A stretch of 64,000 bases of DNA from Argentina anserina (lineage: Eukaryota > Streptophyta > Magnoliopsida > Rosales > Rosaceae). Below, piece by piece: positions 21,657 to 34,436 of this stretch. The notes below the pieces were generated by a model. That model was not told the DNA's origin. It saw only the letters and a program-made list of their open reading frames with translations, and did no database searches. The stretch's first letter is position 1. Every line of letters begins with the position of its first letter. The DNA is taken from positions 23,126,001-23,190,000 of the forward strand of contig NC_065872.1 of NCBI RefSeq assembly GCF_933775445.1, written 5' to 3'. The position numbers and the translations under genes were made by a program.

Positions 21657-24588
21657 TTAGATACCATCATCTTCCTTCATTGTATCAGAGCTCACTACAG
21701 GAAGGCTTTTTATGTACTGTGGAGACGTCAGCCTCCTCTCCTGAGGTGTTTTCCTCTTGATGACCACAAACCGATTCACTCCTTTGCGCATTGGCATTAT
21801 TGAAGGGAAATCTTCATCAGGAATCTTCTGAAATGTCTTTAATTTGGGCAACACGCTTAAACCATCTCTCTGCGTTTGCCTCTGACATATCTAAAGGATT
21901 TGGTTCCTTCACTGCTGACCCCTCCAGACTCTTCCCTGTCCAGCACTGTCTAATATTTTGTTCATTGGACGGATGCTGTGTTTTCACTGCCTCATCAAAT
22001 TTCTCTTTCCCTGAAGATCCACTGTTGAATTTATACCTGCTATTAGTGCTAGGATTACCAAACTTTATGGAAGAACTTCCACTCATTGGGGCTCCATTTA
22101 CAGAGCTAGTCCATTTTTTCCCAAGATTATCTTCAGAAGGTCTAGATTTCAAGTCTGGCAACATGGGTTTCCCGACTTTCGTCTTTTGACTATGACCAGC
22201 ATTCTGCTTCCCAGGTTTGGTCTAAAACGATTTGTTTGGAGGATTCTCTGGCATCATAGTCGGAGTCGCCTCGACACTAGTCTTGTTATCAATAGGCGTC
22301 CCATTTGTTTGTGGGTTGTCTACTTTAGCAAAGTAATCAGGTGGGAAGGGAACGAAGGGAACATAGTTGGCACTGTTAGCTAGTTCCATACTGGTACCTT
22401 TCTTGTATTCTGGAGAAGACAAAGAGCGATCCTTCTTCTTGCTGAGCACAAATCGATTCTGTCCTCTGCGGACCAGCATAATTTCGGGGAAGTCCTCGTC
22501 AGAAATTGCACTTGCAAGATCTGTAACATCGTGCAACTCTGCAACCCTCTTAAACCATCTCTCAGATTTTTCGGCTTGTTCCTTATCTTGGTTCCTGCTG
22601 CCAACTTGTTTTATGAACTTTCCAGATAGAAGATTGTCTTCTGATTTTCCAAATTGATTGTTACCTGAAATGCCTTCCAATTCACGGCCTTTCAGAGTGA
22701 TGGACTCATTTTGGTCTCTCACTAACTTCCCACTCTCCTCTGTATAAGAATTTTTGGGTTTCTTCCCAAAAGCATCTGCAGGTAATGGCACAAAGGGAGC
22801 ATCATTTGAGTTACTCCGTCTGTGCTGTTGATACTGTGCGGAACTTGCGCTAGAGATAAAAGATGGGGTATCAGTTTGTTCTCCAGGAATGGTAGCGGTA
22901 GTATTTGATTCAGAATCAGATGAACCACCACGAATAGTATCTAATCTCGGGCTGGATGTAGTAGTACCATGTGACTTATTTGCATTTCCCAATTGGAGAT
23001 CCTTGATTTCATCACTATCCAACATTCTTTGGTGTTGGATATTTTCCAGTCTCCTCTGTAATGGTGTCTTCCTTGTACTGACAACAAATCTATTTACACC
23101 TTTCCTCAATGGCATAATTTCAGGAAAATCTTCATCTGATATCATACTGCTGATGTCAGAAGTTCTGTCCAACTGAGAAATCTTACTGAACCACCGCTGT
23201 GCCTTCTCTTCATTGGCAGCCAGCCTGCTATTGATATCAGCCTTATCTGGTTCATCTACATTGTCGAATCCAATATCTAAATTAGCTTTAATGGTGCCGA
23301 TATCCAGGGGTTGCTTGCAATCACACCTCAAGCATACCACATTTCTCCCGTAGTTCAAGAAATCACATCTGACCAAGTAATTCTCAAAGTCATTATACAA
23401 GAAAACGCAGATAAAAACATTGGAAGATGTAACAAAGAAACAATGCTCACTGAGGACACTCCCACTCTCTGCCAGTCAGCTGTCTGTGTGGCCTTTGCCT
23501 CATTGCCTCATTGCATTTATGACATTTCATGTTTATTGCGAAGTTCATAAAATTGCACCTGCTCATAATAGATAACAGTACATGAAAAGTGTGGAAAAAA
23601 GATATGTCAAGTAAACAAGCAAGCCTATATTCGACAATCATTTCATACAAAATGCATTGAATCGTTAACAAGACCTAACCCACGAACTCAGTGCCCATTG
23701 GCCATAAAAAGTTATCTACCTTGAGCAAATCCAGTCATCTTCTTTCATTTCAATTGTTTTGCTTACTGTCCCAACAGAGTTGGACTCTGGAGCGCTATAA
23801 CAAAGCTTTGTCATCTCTCTCAACAGATTACGGACAGACGATTCGACACTTTCACAATTGTAGAAGTTGCCTCGCTCTGAATAAACAACAGGATTGCTAG
23901 CATAACTCAAAATGTATCTCATCAAATCAACCGTTTCTGCTTTATCATCATCGAAGGCCTATACATAGGAGCATACACAAGACCAAGTTAGAAAACACTA
24001 CTCAAATTACTCGAGAGCATAGTTAGTAATCCGACATCAATAACAGAGCTCACACTGACATTATCGCCTCGGACGACAAATGAGGTCATCCTCCGGGCTG
24101 AACTGGAACAAAAAGGGCGACCCACCCTCGACCACAACCTGTAAATCTCTTTGAGAAAGAAAGCGGAGAAGGCCGGGTCGTGCTGTAGCAAAGCCCAAAT
24201 AAACACGGGCAGCGCGGACAAAGTGGTCCGGCAAGTCTCCGGTGAAGGCGTCTTGGCCGTGGAGTTCATTATAGCCGGCGGCAGAGAGGACAGTAAGGAG
24301 GTGGGACCACTCCGGCCAGGGATGCGGAGGTGGGTCGGCGGCGGGGGGAACGGGAGAGGAGGCGTTGCAGTGACGGGAGGATGATTTGGGAGTAGAAAAG
24401 GAGGAGGAGCGAAAAGAGAGAGTTGGTGAGTGGTGGTGGCGGCGAGAAGAGAGAGGGGGGCGGGAAGAGTGGCGAGACAGGCGGAGGAGGAGGAGGAGAC
24501 AAGGGAAGCGGTGGTGGAGTTGGAGAGGCGAAGGGTGCGGCGTCGTGGTGGAGAGAAGGCTGAAGAATCTGTTGCTACCAGCACCCAT
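21657..24588 (-). pseudogene. VAR3: VAR3-like RanBP2-type zinc-finger gene with several disabling changes
   Basis: VAR3 is a plastid protein needed for normal chloroplast development; loss gives variegated leaves. Exons on the minus strand: 24054-24588 (from ATG 24586-24588, Ser/Arg-rich N-terminus like a transit peptide, then WPEWSHLLTVLSAAGY), 23720-23958, 23451-23558, and 21657-23368. Two RanBP2 zinc fingers are intact: WICSRCNFMNFAINMKCHKC and WECPQCDFLNYGRNVVCLRC. The C-terminal part has three copies of the family repeat with ERWF/QRWF, DEDFP.IM and RFV(V/L)S-like cores. Breaks: a one-base frameshift late in exon 1 (near 24105), an in-frame TAG at 22222-22224, and a deletion that shifts frame between DISE and IPDEDFP near 21850. 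Any of these alone could be a sequencing error, but three together suggest a pseudogene. A hAT element lies about 180 bp upstream. Confidence 0.87.
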
Positions 24589-24770
24589 TACGGCGCGGCG
24601 GAAACAATCTCTGCTTACTTTGGGCCGTTGAGTGAGCCATCTCGGCTCTGGGGAGACTGGGTCCAAGAACCGTGAAACCGGTCTGAGACGGCATTGCAAA
24701 GCTCGGCCCGGAAAAAACAAATTTATAATGGTCGACAACTAGGGTTGCAATCTCGTTCGATTATACTACT

Positions 24771-25201
24771 CCAGGAAGCACGGAAATGTGCATACACCCA
24801 CGTTTCCCGCTTCCAAAGCGGAACCACTCCGGAAACGGGCCGGAAACGCCCGGAAACACCCGGAAACGTGCCGAAAACGTGTTTCCAGAAAAATGAGTTT
24901 TGGAAACGCGGTGGAAACGCGAGTTTCTGAATTGGAAACGCGATGGAAACACGAGTTTCCGAATTGGAAACGCGAGTTTCCAAAATATAAAGGTTTTTTT
25001 TATGTTTTTTTATTTGAGATTTTGAGTTACTTAAACTAAAAATTTATTATTATATTTTTTTGTATAATTTATATATATTTATATTTTTTTTATTTCGACG
25101 TTTCCAAAACGTACCCGCTTCCTAAATTTTTTGAAAAACACGCTTCCGCGTTTCCAAACGTTTCGCTTCCACGTACCCGTATCCGATTCCGTGCAGCCTA
25201 G
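24771..25201. mobile_element. Small non-autonomous hAT element (431 bp), GGAAACG-rich
   Basis: The element starts CCAGGAAGCACGGAAATGTG and ends GATTCCGTGCAGCCTAG, and is flanked on both sides by ATACTACT (24763-24770 and 25202-25209), an 8-bp duplication typical of hAT. It has no coding capacity. The left half contains nine GGAAAC words within about 140 bp, as CCGGAAACG or TGGAAACGCG, plus inverted copies GTTTCC in both halves. Such dense subterminal words are where hAT transposases bind. A relative in the opposite orientation is at 58166-58756. Confidence 0.9.
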
Positions 25202-25209
25202 ATACTACT

Positions 25210-25950
25210 ACACTCTCATACTCGTTTTGGTGTGCTGATACGTTTTTACTCATCTAATCCGCCGCTCCACTTCATTTTCTACAAATCTCATCATTCTTAC
25301 TATTGCATGCGGATATACTCATCTAATCATCGTATTTCACTCATAATTTTTTGCTACTATATCTATTAAGGTTCATGTGGTTACGTGTTATTGCTACCGT
25401 TAGTTGAGACTACATTTGATTACCATTTGCTACTTATCAAATCATGTTATTGCACTCATAATTGTCATTGTTAGCAACTGTTACTATTAAAATCACCATG
25501 TTACTGCTTCTAAAAGGTTTATCATGCTTGTGTTGCTCATGGTGGCTAAAATACGAAATTCCAAAGTTTCTCAAAATATATATTTCACTATTCTCAAATG
25601 AAAGCTCATAAGATAAGGAATAACTTTGTAGTTTAAATCTTCTCCAAATTGTCGACGATTTAGCAAGAAAACTTGAAGTTTTCAAAAATAACTGAAAAAA
25701 CATGAGGGAGATACTTATCCGTCAATGGTGTGGTATTATGGTAATTTTCGCGAAATCAGTGATATTTCAACATCCAATAATTAGTTAGTTTTAGGATCAC
25801 ATAATTATGGGCTTGGACTTGGGCTTATGTTCTTATTTGTTAAAATCTTTTGTATGGTGAGATTTTTGTTTTTGGGGTTTGATAATTAAGGGCATTTAAA
25901 GACCCAAAATGTTAATTTGGCCTCCTAATTTGGGCTTCTGATAAAAAAGA
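25210..25950. other. AT-rich stretch before the Mutator-like element
   Basis: No gene seen. The left end of the large Mutator-like element must lie in this stretch or just after it, but I could not identify terminal inverted repeats or a 9-bp duplication. Confidence 0.4.
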
Positions 25951-27720
25951 GTATGTGCAAAATCTCTACCCTTTAAAGTTTAAATTATTACAAACATGTC
26001 ACTCAAAACCTAACCGGCTAAACCGTCTCTCTCTCTCAGACTCCATTTCTCTTTCCCTCTTTCTTTTTCACACTTTCTCTCTCTCTTTCTCTCTGCAACT
26101 GCGCCAACCGCACAAAAACATTTGGTTGAAAATCGCTCAACATTCTCTCTCTCTCTCTCTCTCCCCCCAAACCGAGACAAACACTGGCGCCCGGATCAGA
26201 TTTTCCGACGAAGTTCATCTCTCTCTCCCCTCGTCCGCTGCCGCGCCTATCCTCCGCTCTCAAAGATGAGATAAACTTGAATCTGAATACTTAAACACAT
26301 TACAATCTCTATTTGGGTAACTATTTATCTGGGTAACACAATCTTGAATCTCTATTCCGGACGGATTTTTCTTCTTCATTTGAATATGAACTTATCTTCC
26401 TCCTATGGATTTGAATCTCTATGTTTGATATCAGTTAGTTAGGCTTGGGAAAGCTGTTGTTACATGAAATTGTGATTATACTCGGTTGATTACTCTATGC
26501 TTGCGTTGAATTCAATTTGTATGTGAGTATGATGAATGGGCCATCCTATAATGCTATAATCTCCTTTTGGTATGTTTTGCACATCTGAATTTATTTTTAG
26601 GTAACTAATTTTTCATACACCTAACTGTGTAAGTAACTATCCAAATAACTGAATTTATTGTTATACAGTATCGATTTGATTGCATGATTGTTCATGCACA
26701 TAACTGTGTAAGTAACTGTGGAAGTGGATTTAGAGCCTTGCTTTGTGTAGTAGGAATCCAAGAATGGCGAAAAGCTCTGATAGCTCACGCCAAGAAACAA
26801 CATCCGAACGCCTTGAGGTCAGAATCATATATAAATTATGAGCTACGCACAAAGGCGAGGAATGATTGTAATCTTGTGACTAATGAAGGTGATTCAGATT
26901 ATAATCCTTCAGAAGAGGCAAACGACAATTCTAAGGATTTTGGTTCAAAGGAGACAAAGGTGAGAATGTTACTAGTTGTAGTTTTTAGTATGATTTTTTT
27001 GTGTGTACATATGGATGGAACCATTATTAGGTAACTATCTTAGTATCTGTGCTTGTATCTTTGAGCTAACTATTTGGTGTTGGGTAACTCTCTAAGTAAC
27101 TGTGTGATTACTATTTCATAACTGTTCACTTAGCCTTGTGTATGTCTGCGTACATATCAGGTTACATCAATCTCTTTTTTTCTCATATATGCAGAAAAAC
27201 ATGGCCCCAAAAGTAGGCAATAGAAAAAGAAAAGAAGTTAGTAGCGATGACGATGACGATGCCAATGATGATAGAGATCACAATGCAGTAGTGAAGAGGC
27301 AAAAAAAAAGACACAAGAAAAGAAAAACAGAAGGGAATAAATCATGTAATAGTCATTGTACATTCATTTTACACTTATAAACTGTTAGCATAAGTATTAT
27401 GCTTGGGTAATGTAATTGTTAGTGTACTTATCATCCAACTATGATTCACTTTAAACATTTACAGGCAACAAAGAAAGCAAGGGCAACAACAAAGAAGACT
27501 ATTGCTCATCCAAAACCAACCAAGCTGCAGAGAAAAGAGATGAGGAAAGGAAGAGACAGAGAGGTAACTATCATTGTAACTGATTCAATAACTTGATAGG
27601 TAACTGTGAGTATAAAATAATTGTGTTAGTGTATTTATCATCTAACTATAATCTAGTTTTGAGTTTTATAGGAAACAAAGAAAGCAAGGAAGGCTAGTAG
27701 CAGTAGAGCCGAGAAAGGAA

Positions 27721-28140
27721 AAGACAAAAAAGTTAGTGCTCAACCTTGTAACTGCTTGTAATAACTTAATGGGTAACTGTATGAATGCAAAGTAACTGTG
27801 CATGTAACTTGATGTGTAACTGTGTCAGTGTATCATGTAACTTATTAAGAAACTATGTGATTGACCCTAAATAGTTCATTTTAGAAAATATATAAAGTAA
27901 CTATGTGAGTAACTGGATATGTAATTGTGTGAGTAACTGCATCTGCGTATCATGTAACTGTTTGAGTAACTGTATGAGTGTAAAGTAACTAGATTAGTAA
28001 CTGTGTGAGTAACTGTATTTGCATATCATGTAACTTATTAAGTAACTGTGTGACAGTAAAATAACTAGATTAGTAACAGTGTCAATAATGTGTATGCGTA
28101 TCATGTAACTGATTGAGTAACTGTTTGAGTATGATTTGTT
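27721..28140 (+). repeat. GTAACT-word cluster in introns of the VANC/Ulp1-like gene
   Basis: I counted 18 exact GTAACT hexamers on the plus strand in this 420-bp stretch, usually as GAGTAACTG, CATGTAACTT or AAGTAACTG, spaced about 12-40 bp. It is not a strict tandem array; spacer sequences vary while the hexamer is kept. The adjoining exon 28156-28811 has no GTAACT and one AGTTAC. The same word recurs in other introns and intergenic parts of the element between about 26.6 and 37.7 kb. Confidence 0.95.
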
Positions 28141-30009
28141 TTTGTCATTTACAGGAACCAACTTACCAATTCAGAAGCTCTCTCCCTTCCTTAAATGAAT
28201 ACGGCTCTGTACCCGAAGGCGCAATGAAGTTGCTGGATGATACTCCATTTGGGAGGCTTTTTCCAGCGATAGAGAAGGGGTTTGTGAAGGGGAGCGGCAA
28301 ATCAAATCTGCAAGTCGGAATGCTGGCAGAATGCTATGACGAAAAGAATAAAGGTTTTGTATTTGGAGGAAAGACCTACCGTCTTACTGATGCAGACACA
28401 ACAAATATATTAGGACTCAACCTAGATGGGTCCTATGTTGTCGCAAAGGTGAGTGAAGAATTTGACTTTACAAAGACTTTCTTTGGTGAAAAAAAGGATG
28501 TGGGCAAGGGCATGGTGCTTAAAAAGATACAGGAGGAGTGTAAAAAAAATCCGAAAACTGAAGAAGAGGTTGAGAGAAGGGATGAAAACATAGCACGCCT
28601 CATGATCCTAGACATGTTGATTAAGTTCTTAAGGCCCAATGTCAAAGGAGACATTTCATGGGACTATGTAAGGGCTGTGGAGAACTTGGATGAGTTGAAG
28701 AACATATGTTGGGCGAGGGAAGTTACTCATTATTTGAAAGGACGTATGACACAACTCAAACGATCCACATCTGAAATTCAAAACATTGGTGGTTGTATTC
28801 AACTCTTCTTGGTAAGCTCTCTTTATCTCAAGTACCATTACTGATTTTAAGAATTACGACCAATCTCTTTGAGTAACTTGATAGGTAACTGTGTCAGTGC
28901 ATCATGTAACTTGTTCCATAACTGTTTGAGTGTACTTGATTTTCCATACCAGTATTGGTTTTGCATGAAGAGCGGTAAGGTGCCAACAATGCCTGGTATG
29001 GATGTTGAGAAGCTACTGATCAAGAGATGGGATCTTGAAGAGCTCCGGAAAAAGCTGAAAAATTGCAACTTGAAAGATGTGGCGGTAAGTGTGCTCTCAT
29101 ATCCTTCACATTTGGTAACTGCATAAGTAACTGGTTATGTAACTGTCTGTATGTAATATAACTGTGCATGTAGCTTGATGGTTAACTGTGTAGATATCAT
29201 TGTAGCTAGTTGAGTAAATGTGTGATTGACTTTGAAAATAGTCATTCAGAGGATATATTTGCTTAACTAGGTGAATAATTGGATAGGTAACAGTGTGAGT
29301 AACTGGATAGGTATCTCTGTGCGCGATTGGATAAGTAACTATGTGAGTAACTGGATATGTAACTATATGAGTTTAAAGTAACTGTGTATGTAACTGTGAA
29401 ACTAACGGTATTGATATTTTGTAACTTGTTCAATAACTATGTGATTTAATCTTTTCAGAAAATGTTTCTCGATGTGGCGAAAGATCGCTTGGATGAGGAT
29501 GATGACGCGGAGAAGTCAAAGACAACAGATCCATTGGATAAGGATGATGAGATGGAGAAGTCAAAGACAACAGATTTGCATGAAGAGGAATTTGTGAAGA
29601 TTAAAGATTCACATGCAGAAGAACTTAGAAAGATGAATGAAAACCACAACATGCAGAAGGAGGAGCTGCAAGCGAAGTTGCTGAAACTAGAGGGTGATTG
29701 GGAAATGATGTATATCGCACATAAGATAATTGTTGAAATAAACAAAACACTCAAAAATAAAATACGGATCTCAAAGTCTATATCCGGAAGCTTGAGGAAA
29801 GGGATGGATTGTCAAACGATCAAGACAAACAAATTAAAAAAGATGAGAATCAAGTTGCCAAAGGATTAGAATAATCTTCTGCTTTTTTTTTAAATTGCAT
29901 TTAAACATTTTGTTGGTATGAAACAATTTATGTGACTTGCTACTTATAAAATATTTAAATCCAAGATTTTTAGTTGCATTTTGACTGGTATTATAGTTAC
30001 GCAGTTCAT

Positions 30010-30430
30010 TCTTGCTATTGTAAATGTAACTGTGTATGTAACTACCATTTGCACATGTGATTTTGCACACAAAATATTTGAGGTTATTGAACAGGCATCG
30101 TCCCAAGACACCGACATCTTAGAAGAAATAAACATGATTGAAACAGAGGCAAGAATGAAGCGGCAACATGAGTCTGACCAAAAATCCAAAGGTAACTATA
30201 GTAACTATATGAATAACTTGTAGTTACAAATTTCTTTTTTGCTATTGCAAATGTAACTGTGTATGTAACTACCATTTGCACATGTGATTTTGCTAACAAA
30301 AAACCTGAGGTGATTGAACTGGGCTCGTCTCAAGATACAGACATTTTAGAAGAGGTAGAAAGGATTGAAAAAGAGGCAACAATATAGCGAAATCATGAGT
30401 CGGATGTTGCTGCGCAAAAATCTGAGGGTA
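30010..30430 (+). repeat. Tandem duplication of an intron-exon unit (~227 bp)
   Basis: The block with GTAACTGTGTATGTAACTACC, CATTTGCACATGTGATTTTGC and the exon coding SSQDTDILEE appears twice, starting about 30010 and 30237. The first copy encodes IEQASSQDTDILEEINMIE; the second IELGSSQDTDILEEVERIE followed by a TAG. The duplication therefore added one exon to the gene, and the second copy has decayed. Confidence 0.85.
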
Positions 30431-31569
30431 TTTCTCATTCCAGTTGTTGATATGTAACTAACTGTGTTATATATCATAAATATAACTATAAATTCTTCCA
30501 TACTCTGTAGATTCCGAACTCGAGAAGGTAGATCGAAGACCTGAGAAGTGCATTAAGGGTATGTTACTACCTATGTAACTAGTTAGGTAACTATACATGT
30601 GATTTTAAAATTCTGCCTATCTGTTGATGTAACTCATAGTTACACAGGCAGTTACACAAGTAGTTACATGACTAATTTTGCTAAGAATTTAAATAACTTG
30701 TTAAGTAACTATACATGTAACTGATAGTTACATAGAACATTTATGCTAAGAATTGAAATAACTACTTAGGTAACTATACATGTAATTCTATAACTGATAA
30801 TTACACATGCAGTTACATGACCATTTTTGTATGTTTCTTACTCGACAGATAATGCAATGCAACAACATGTTTGATCACCGCCTCACTCAATCCCTAGAGA
30901 AGCAAGATGGTTGCCAGTGTCGCCGGTGACAGACATGCCATCATTCAATCTTGGATTCTCTCCTTTTTTAACTCCTACTTCACCTGTCATTCATATCCCG
31001 GCTAGTAATTACAAGAGTCCATCTCAGGTGATGATGGAGGCTAAACCAGAGAAGTATCAAATTATTGAATCACCACATGCAACTCCGATAAGCTATTTGC
31101 CAATGAAAAAGAAGGACCATTTGCCGGTGAAAAAGTATGACCATTTGCCGGCGAAGAAGAAGGTCCAGAAATTTGAATTGGACGAGAATGCTGGAAAGAC
31201 AGCATCCTCCTTGGGTCTGTACTCCTACATTGTCTGTTTGAAGGCCAAAATCCGAATTCCAAAAAAGTGTAATATATACTGGTGGGATGACGTGAAAAAA
31301 GCAAGAGAACAGAAAAAACGGGAGAAAGAAATGTGGGAAAGGAAGAAAAAGGAGGCTGAAGAACAGAAGAAGAATACAACATCTCAACTGAATATTTCCC
31401 CCGAGGTATTTGAGACGACAAAGAACGGTAATCTCGTATATGCTGTAACTGATACCGAAGAACCTGAGGCTAGCCCGGTGGTAGTGCCTGACTGGGACAA
31501 ACACCCTGTTTACAAATGTTTGGACCCTGATACAAAGCAGAGACTACGAGAATATTGTCAAGATGAAAA

Positions 31570-32045
31570 TGGGTAAGTACCTGGTTAACTAACTGACCTA
31601 GTAACTATCTATTATTGGTATCTATCTGCATAACTGTCTTTGTATTTGGATATTGGTAACTATCTGGGTATCTATTGGGGTAACTATCTGTGTAACTATC
31701 TTTGTTTTTGGTTGTGTAACTATCTAGGTAACTACTTGTGTGCCTGTCTTTGTATATGGATATTGGTAACTATCTACGTAACTGTCTTTGTATCTAGATG
31801 TGTAACTATCTATTGTTGGTAACTATCGAAGTAACTATCTGCGTAATTGTCTTTGTATCTAGATATTGGTACCTATTTGGGTAACTATATGTGTAACTTT
31901 CTTTGTATCTGGATATGTAACTATCTATTGTTGGTAACTATATAGGTAACTATCTACGTAACTGTTTTTGTATCTGGATGTGTAACTATCTATTGTTGAT
32001 AACTATCTGTGTAACTGTCTTTGTATCTGGATGTGTAACTGCAAC
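31570..32045 (+). repeat. GTAACT-word cluster with TATCT/GTCTTTGTATCTGG spacers
   Basis: About 20 exact GTAACT hexamers in 475 bp, as alternating GGTAACTATCT, TGTAACTGTCTTTGTATCTGG and TGTAACTATCTATTGTTGG. The spacing is more regular than in the 27.7-28.1 kb cluster, so local tandem duplication has amplified it. It lies in the intron right after the long exon. Confidence 0.93.
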
Positions 32046-32594
32046 TTTGTGACTTCATGTGCAGACTTTTTAATCTGGGAGGGCCCTGGGATCGCAACTG
32101 AAATAGGCATGTATGAAATCGAGTAGATGGTAATGCAAGCTCCAGTTGCAAACAACGTTATAGATGCATATGGAGCTTTGTTGTATGGTGAAATGAATGA
32201 AAAGAACAATCATTGTCCACCAACAGTGGAAGTCATGCACACACATTCTTGGGTAAAAAAACTGACTTTTGAGAAAGCAATAAAATGAAAAATTTATTTT
32301 GAAAACGACAACCTGAAAGAAAGCTAAGCCTTTGTTTTGTATGAAACAGAATGCGACGGAAACTCTTGAAGCCCAATACATGCACAAGTTCCAATGTGAA
32401 CCATTGTATGAGAAAATTGGAAAAGCAGACCTCATACTTTTCCCAATGACAGATGGAACAGGGTTTCACCACACTTTGTTGGTTTTTGATAGAGAAGGAT
32501 ACAGATTTGTCCATTTTGATTCGTTACGTAATACGTCAAAACCAGATAGCGGGGATAGCTTCAAGAATGCTGAAAAACTGGTATGCCGCCCTTA

Positions 32595-33230
32595 CTTATT
32601 TTCATTTAGCTAGTTACAGAGGCAGTTACATAGCTTGTTACCTTTCGTTGATGTTATTTACTTAGCTACCTTTAGTTGTTGTCCTTTAGCTTGTTACCTT
32701 TTCTTGCTCTCATTTAACTAGTTATGGGGACATTTACATAGCTAATTACCTTTACTTAATGTCATTTAGCCGGAGACAATTACATAGTTAGTTACCTTTG
32801 GTTGTTGTTATTTACTTAGTTACGAAGACAATTACTACCTTTATTTTCTGTCATTTACTTAGTTACCTTTGCTTATTGTCATTTACCTAGTTACGGAGAC
32901 AGTTACATAGCTAGTTACCTATGGTTTCTTTCATTTACTTAGTTATGGAGACAGTTACTTCCTTTATTTGCTGTCATTTACTTATTTACCTTTTCTTATT
33001 GTTATTTACCTAGTTACGGAGACAGTTACATAGCTAGTTACCTTTGGTTGCTGTCATTTACTTAGTTACGGAGACAGTTACATAACTAGTTACCGAGACA
33101 GTTACATATATATTTACCTTTACTTGATTTCATTTAGCTAGTTGCAGGAGACAGTTACATATCTAGTTACCTTTATTTAATGTCATATAGCTAGTTATGG
33201 AGACAGTCACATATCTAGTTACCTTGGGAA
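32595..33230 (-). repeat. AGTTAC-word array (inverted GTAACT) between Ulp1-like exons
   Basis: A degenerate tandem repeat of CTAGTTACGGAGACAGTTACATAG and CTAGTTACCTTTGGTTG.TGTCATTTACTTAG, carrying the GTAACT word on the minus strand. It fills the intron between the exon with the His/Asp motifs and the next Ulp1-like exon. Confidence 0.93.
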
Positions 33231-34436
33231 AACACTGCAACTAAAATTTAATGTTTTTTAATGTAAAAAAGGCTCGTATGATTAATATATGGATGAGAGC
33301 TGTCCAGGACCAAGCGGATGAAATGTTGAAGCAAGGATGCCGGTTTAGACCAGACGAGAACGAGAGCACTAATAAAACACTGAATTTGGTGCAACACCAT
33401 CTCTCTGATATTGAAAGGCAGACAATCATCTGGATTAAAGACAACTATATGATGAATATACCGTGGCTTCTTTCAAAGGACACTTGCCTCAACAAAAATC
33501 TGGGACGTAAGTACTGGTAACTGTCATAGTAACTATTAATAACTTTCTTGGTAACTGTCTAAGTACTAGTAACTGAATTTGTATCCTGGTAACTTGATTA
33601 GTAACTATCTTCATTACTTTTTATAACAGGATAGACTATGGAATTTACGTCCTATACTACATGAGCACAATTATATCTTTGGGGGAATAACCGACAAAGT
33701 TCACAAAGAAAGATGACATCAATCCTCCAAGGTATATGGCGAAAGTTTTGAAGAGATTTGTGGACAATCGGCACAGTTGGAGAAAAGCATAAACAAATAG
33801 GATTCAGATGTAGTAGGATTCAGATATGTAGGTGGAAAGTAATTAAGAAATTGTTTGATTTATGGAAATTCACATTATGTTGACTAACTTGCTTGGTAAT
33901 TGTATAATCATTTGGTAACTTTCTTAGTAACTATATTTCCGAATATTATCAAATAGTTCTACGGTTAATAAACCCTACACCATAAACGCCAAAACATTGC
34001 TCTGCGCCACTTATTGTTCACTCATGAGTATGATGACCATATTTACCATAAAAGAATCATCGTCACCACCCAAGTAACTATATATTGAACGTTTAAGTTT
34101 GTTGAGTTATCTAAAACTGCACTATGTGGATGCAAATTAGAACGTTAGGGTCCTACCATTTGATAATTGTTTTTTCTTTCATCAAAGGCAGCGTGCCGCT
34201 GCACCGCGCCTCGGCAGCGTTCCGCTGGACGAACCGATATGAAGAACTGACGTATTAAAGCCGGTAACTAACCAAATAACTACAAATGTAACCATATAAT
34301 ATCAATTATGTAAAAAACAATCTACTATTGCTTACTCAGTATATCTGCTATGAGCAATGTATATTATTTCTAAATACACGAACAAAATATCTGCTAATAT
34401 AATTCAAGATTTATATTAAAGTAACTAGGATAGTAA

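Larger units (their letters stand above)
26684..33794 (+). pseudogene. VANC/Ulp1-like second gene of the Mutator-like element
   Basis: Multi-exon gene on the plus strand. Readable exons give an acidic piece (SDYNPSEEAND), basic nuclear-type segments (27195-27345, KRQKKRHKKRK; 27472-27570; 27672-27730), a globular exon (28156-28811, starting EPTYQFRSSLPSLNEYG) that resembles the N-terminal domain found in Ulp1-type Mutator proteins, 28953-29084, a coiled-coil exon (29460-29869), duplicated small exons (30084-30190, 30305-30428), a long exon (about 30849-31572) and Ulp1-like exons (32350-32580, 33270-33506, 33630-33690). The protease part keeps the His (GFHHTLLVFD) and Asp (HFDSL) regions, but the catalytic Cys block DCG reads DYGIYVLYYM (Tyr codon 33637-33639). 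Stops include TGA 30872-30874 and a TAG in the second duplicated exon. It cannot make an active protease. Relation to VANDAL VANC proteins is inferred from layout and repeats. Confidence 0.75.

Noticed and set aside
24151..24675. Several ORFs on both strands rich in Arg/Glu or Pro
   Set aside because: They are other-frame readings of the GC-rich first exon of the VAR3-like gene.
26590..33230. GTAACT repeats as a telomere-like or centromeric satellite
   Set aside because: Spacing is irregular, both orientations occur, and the words are confined to introns and gaps of one transposon.
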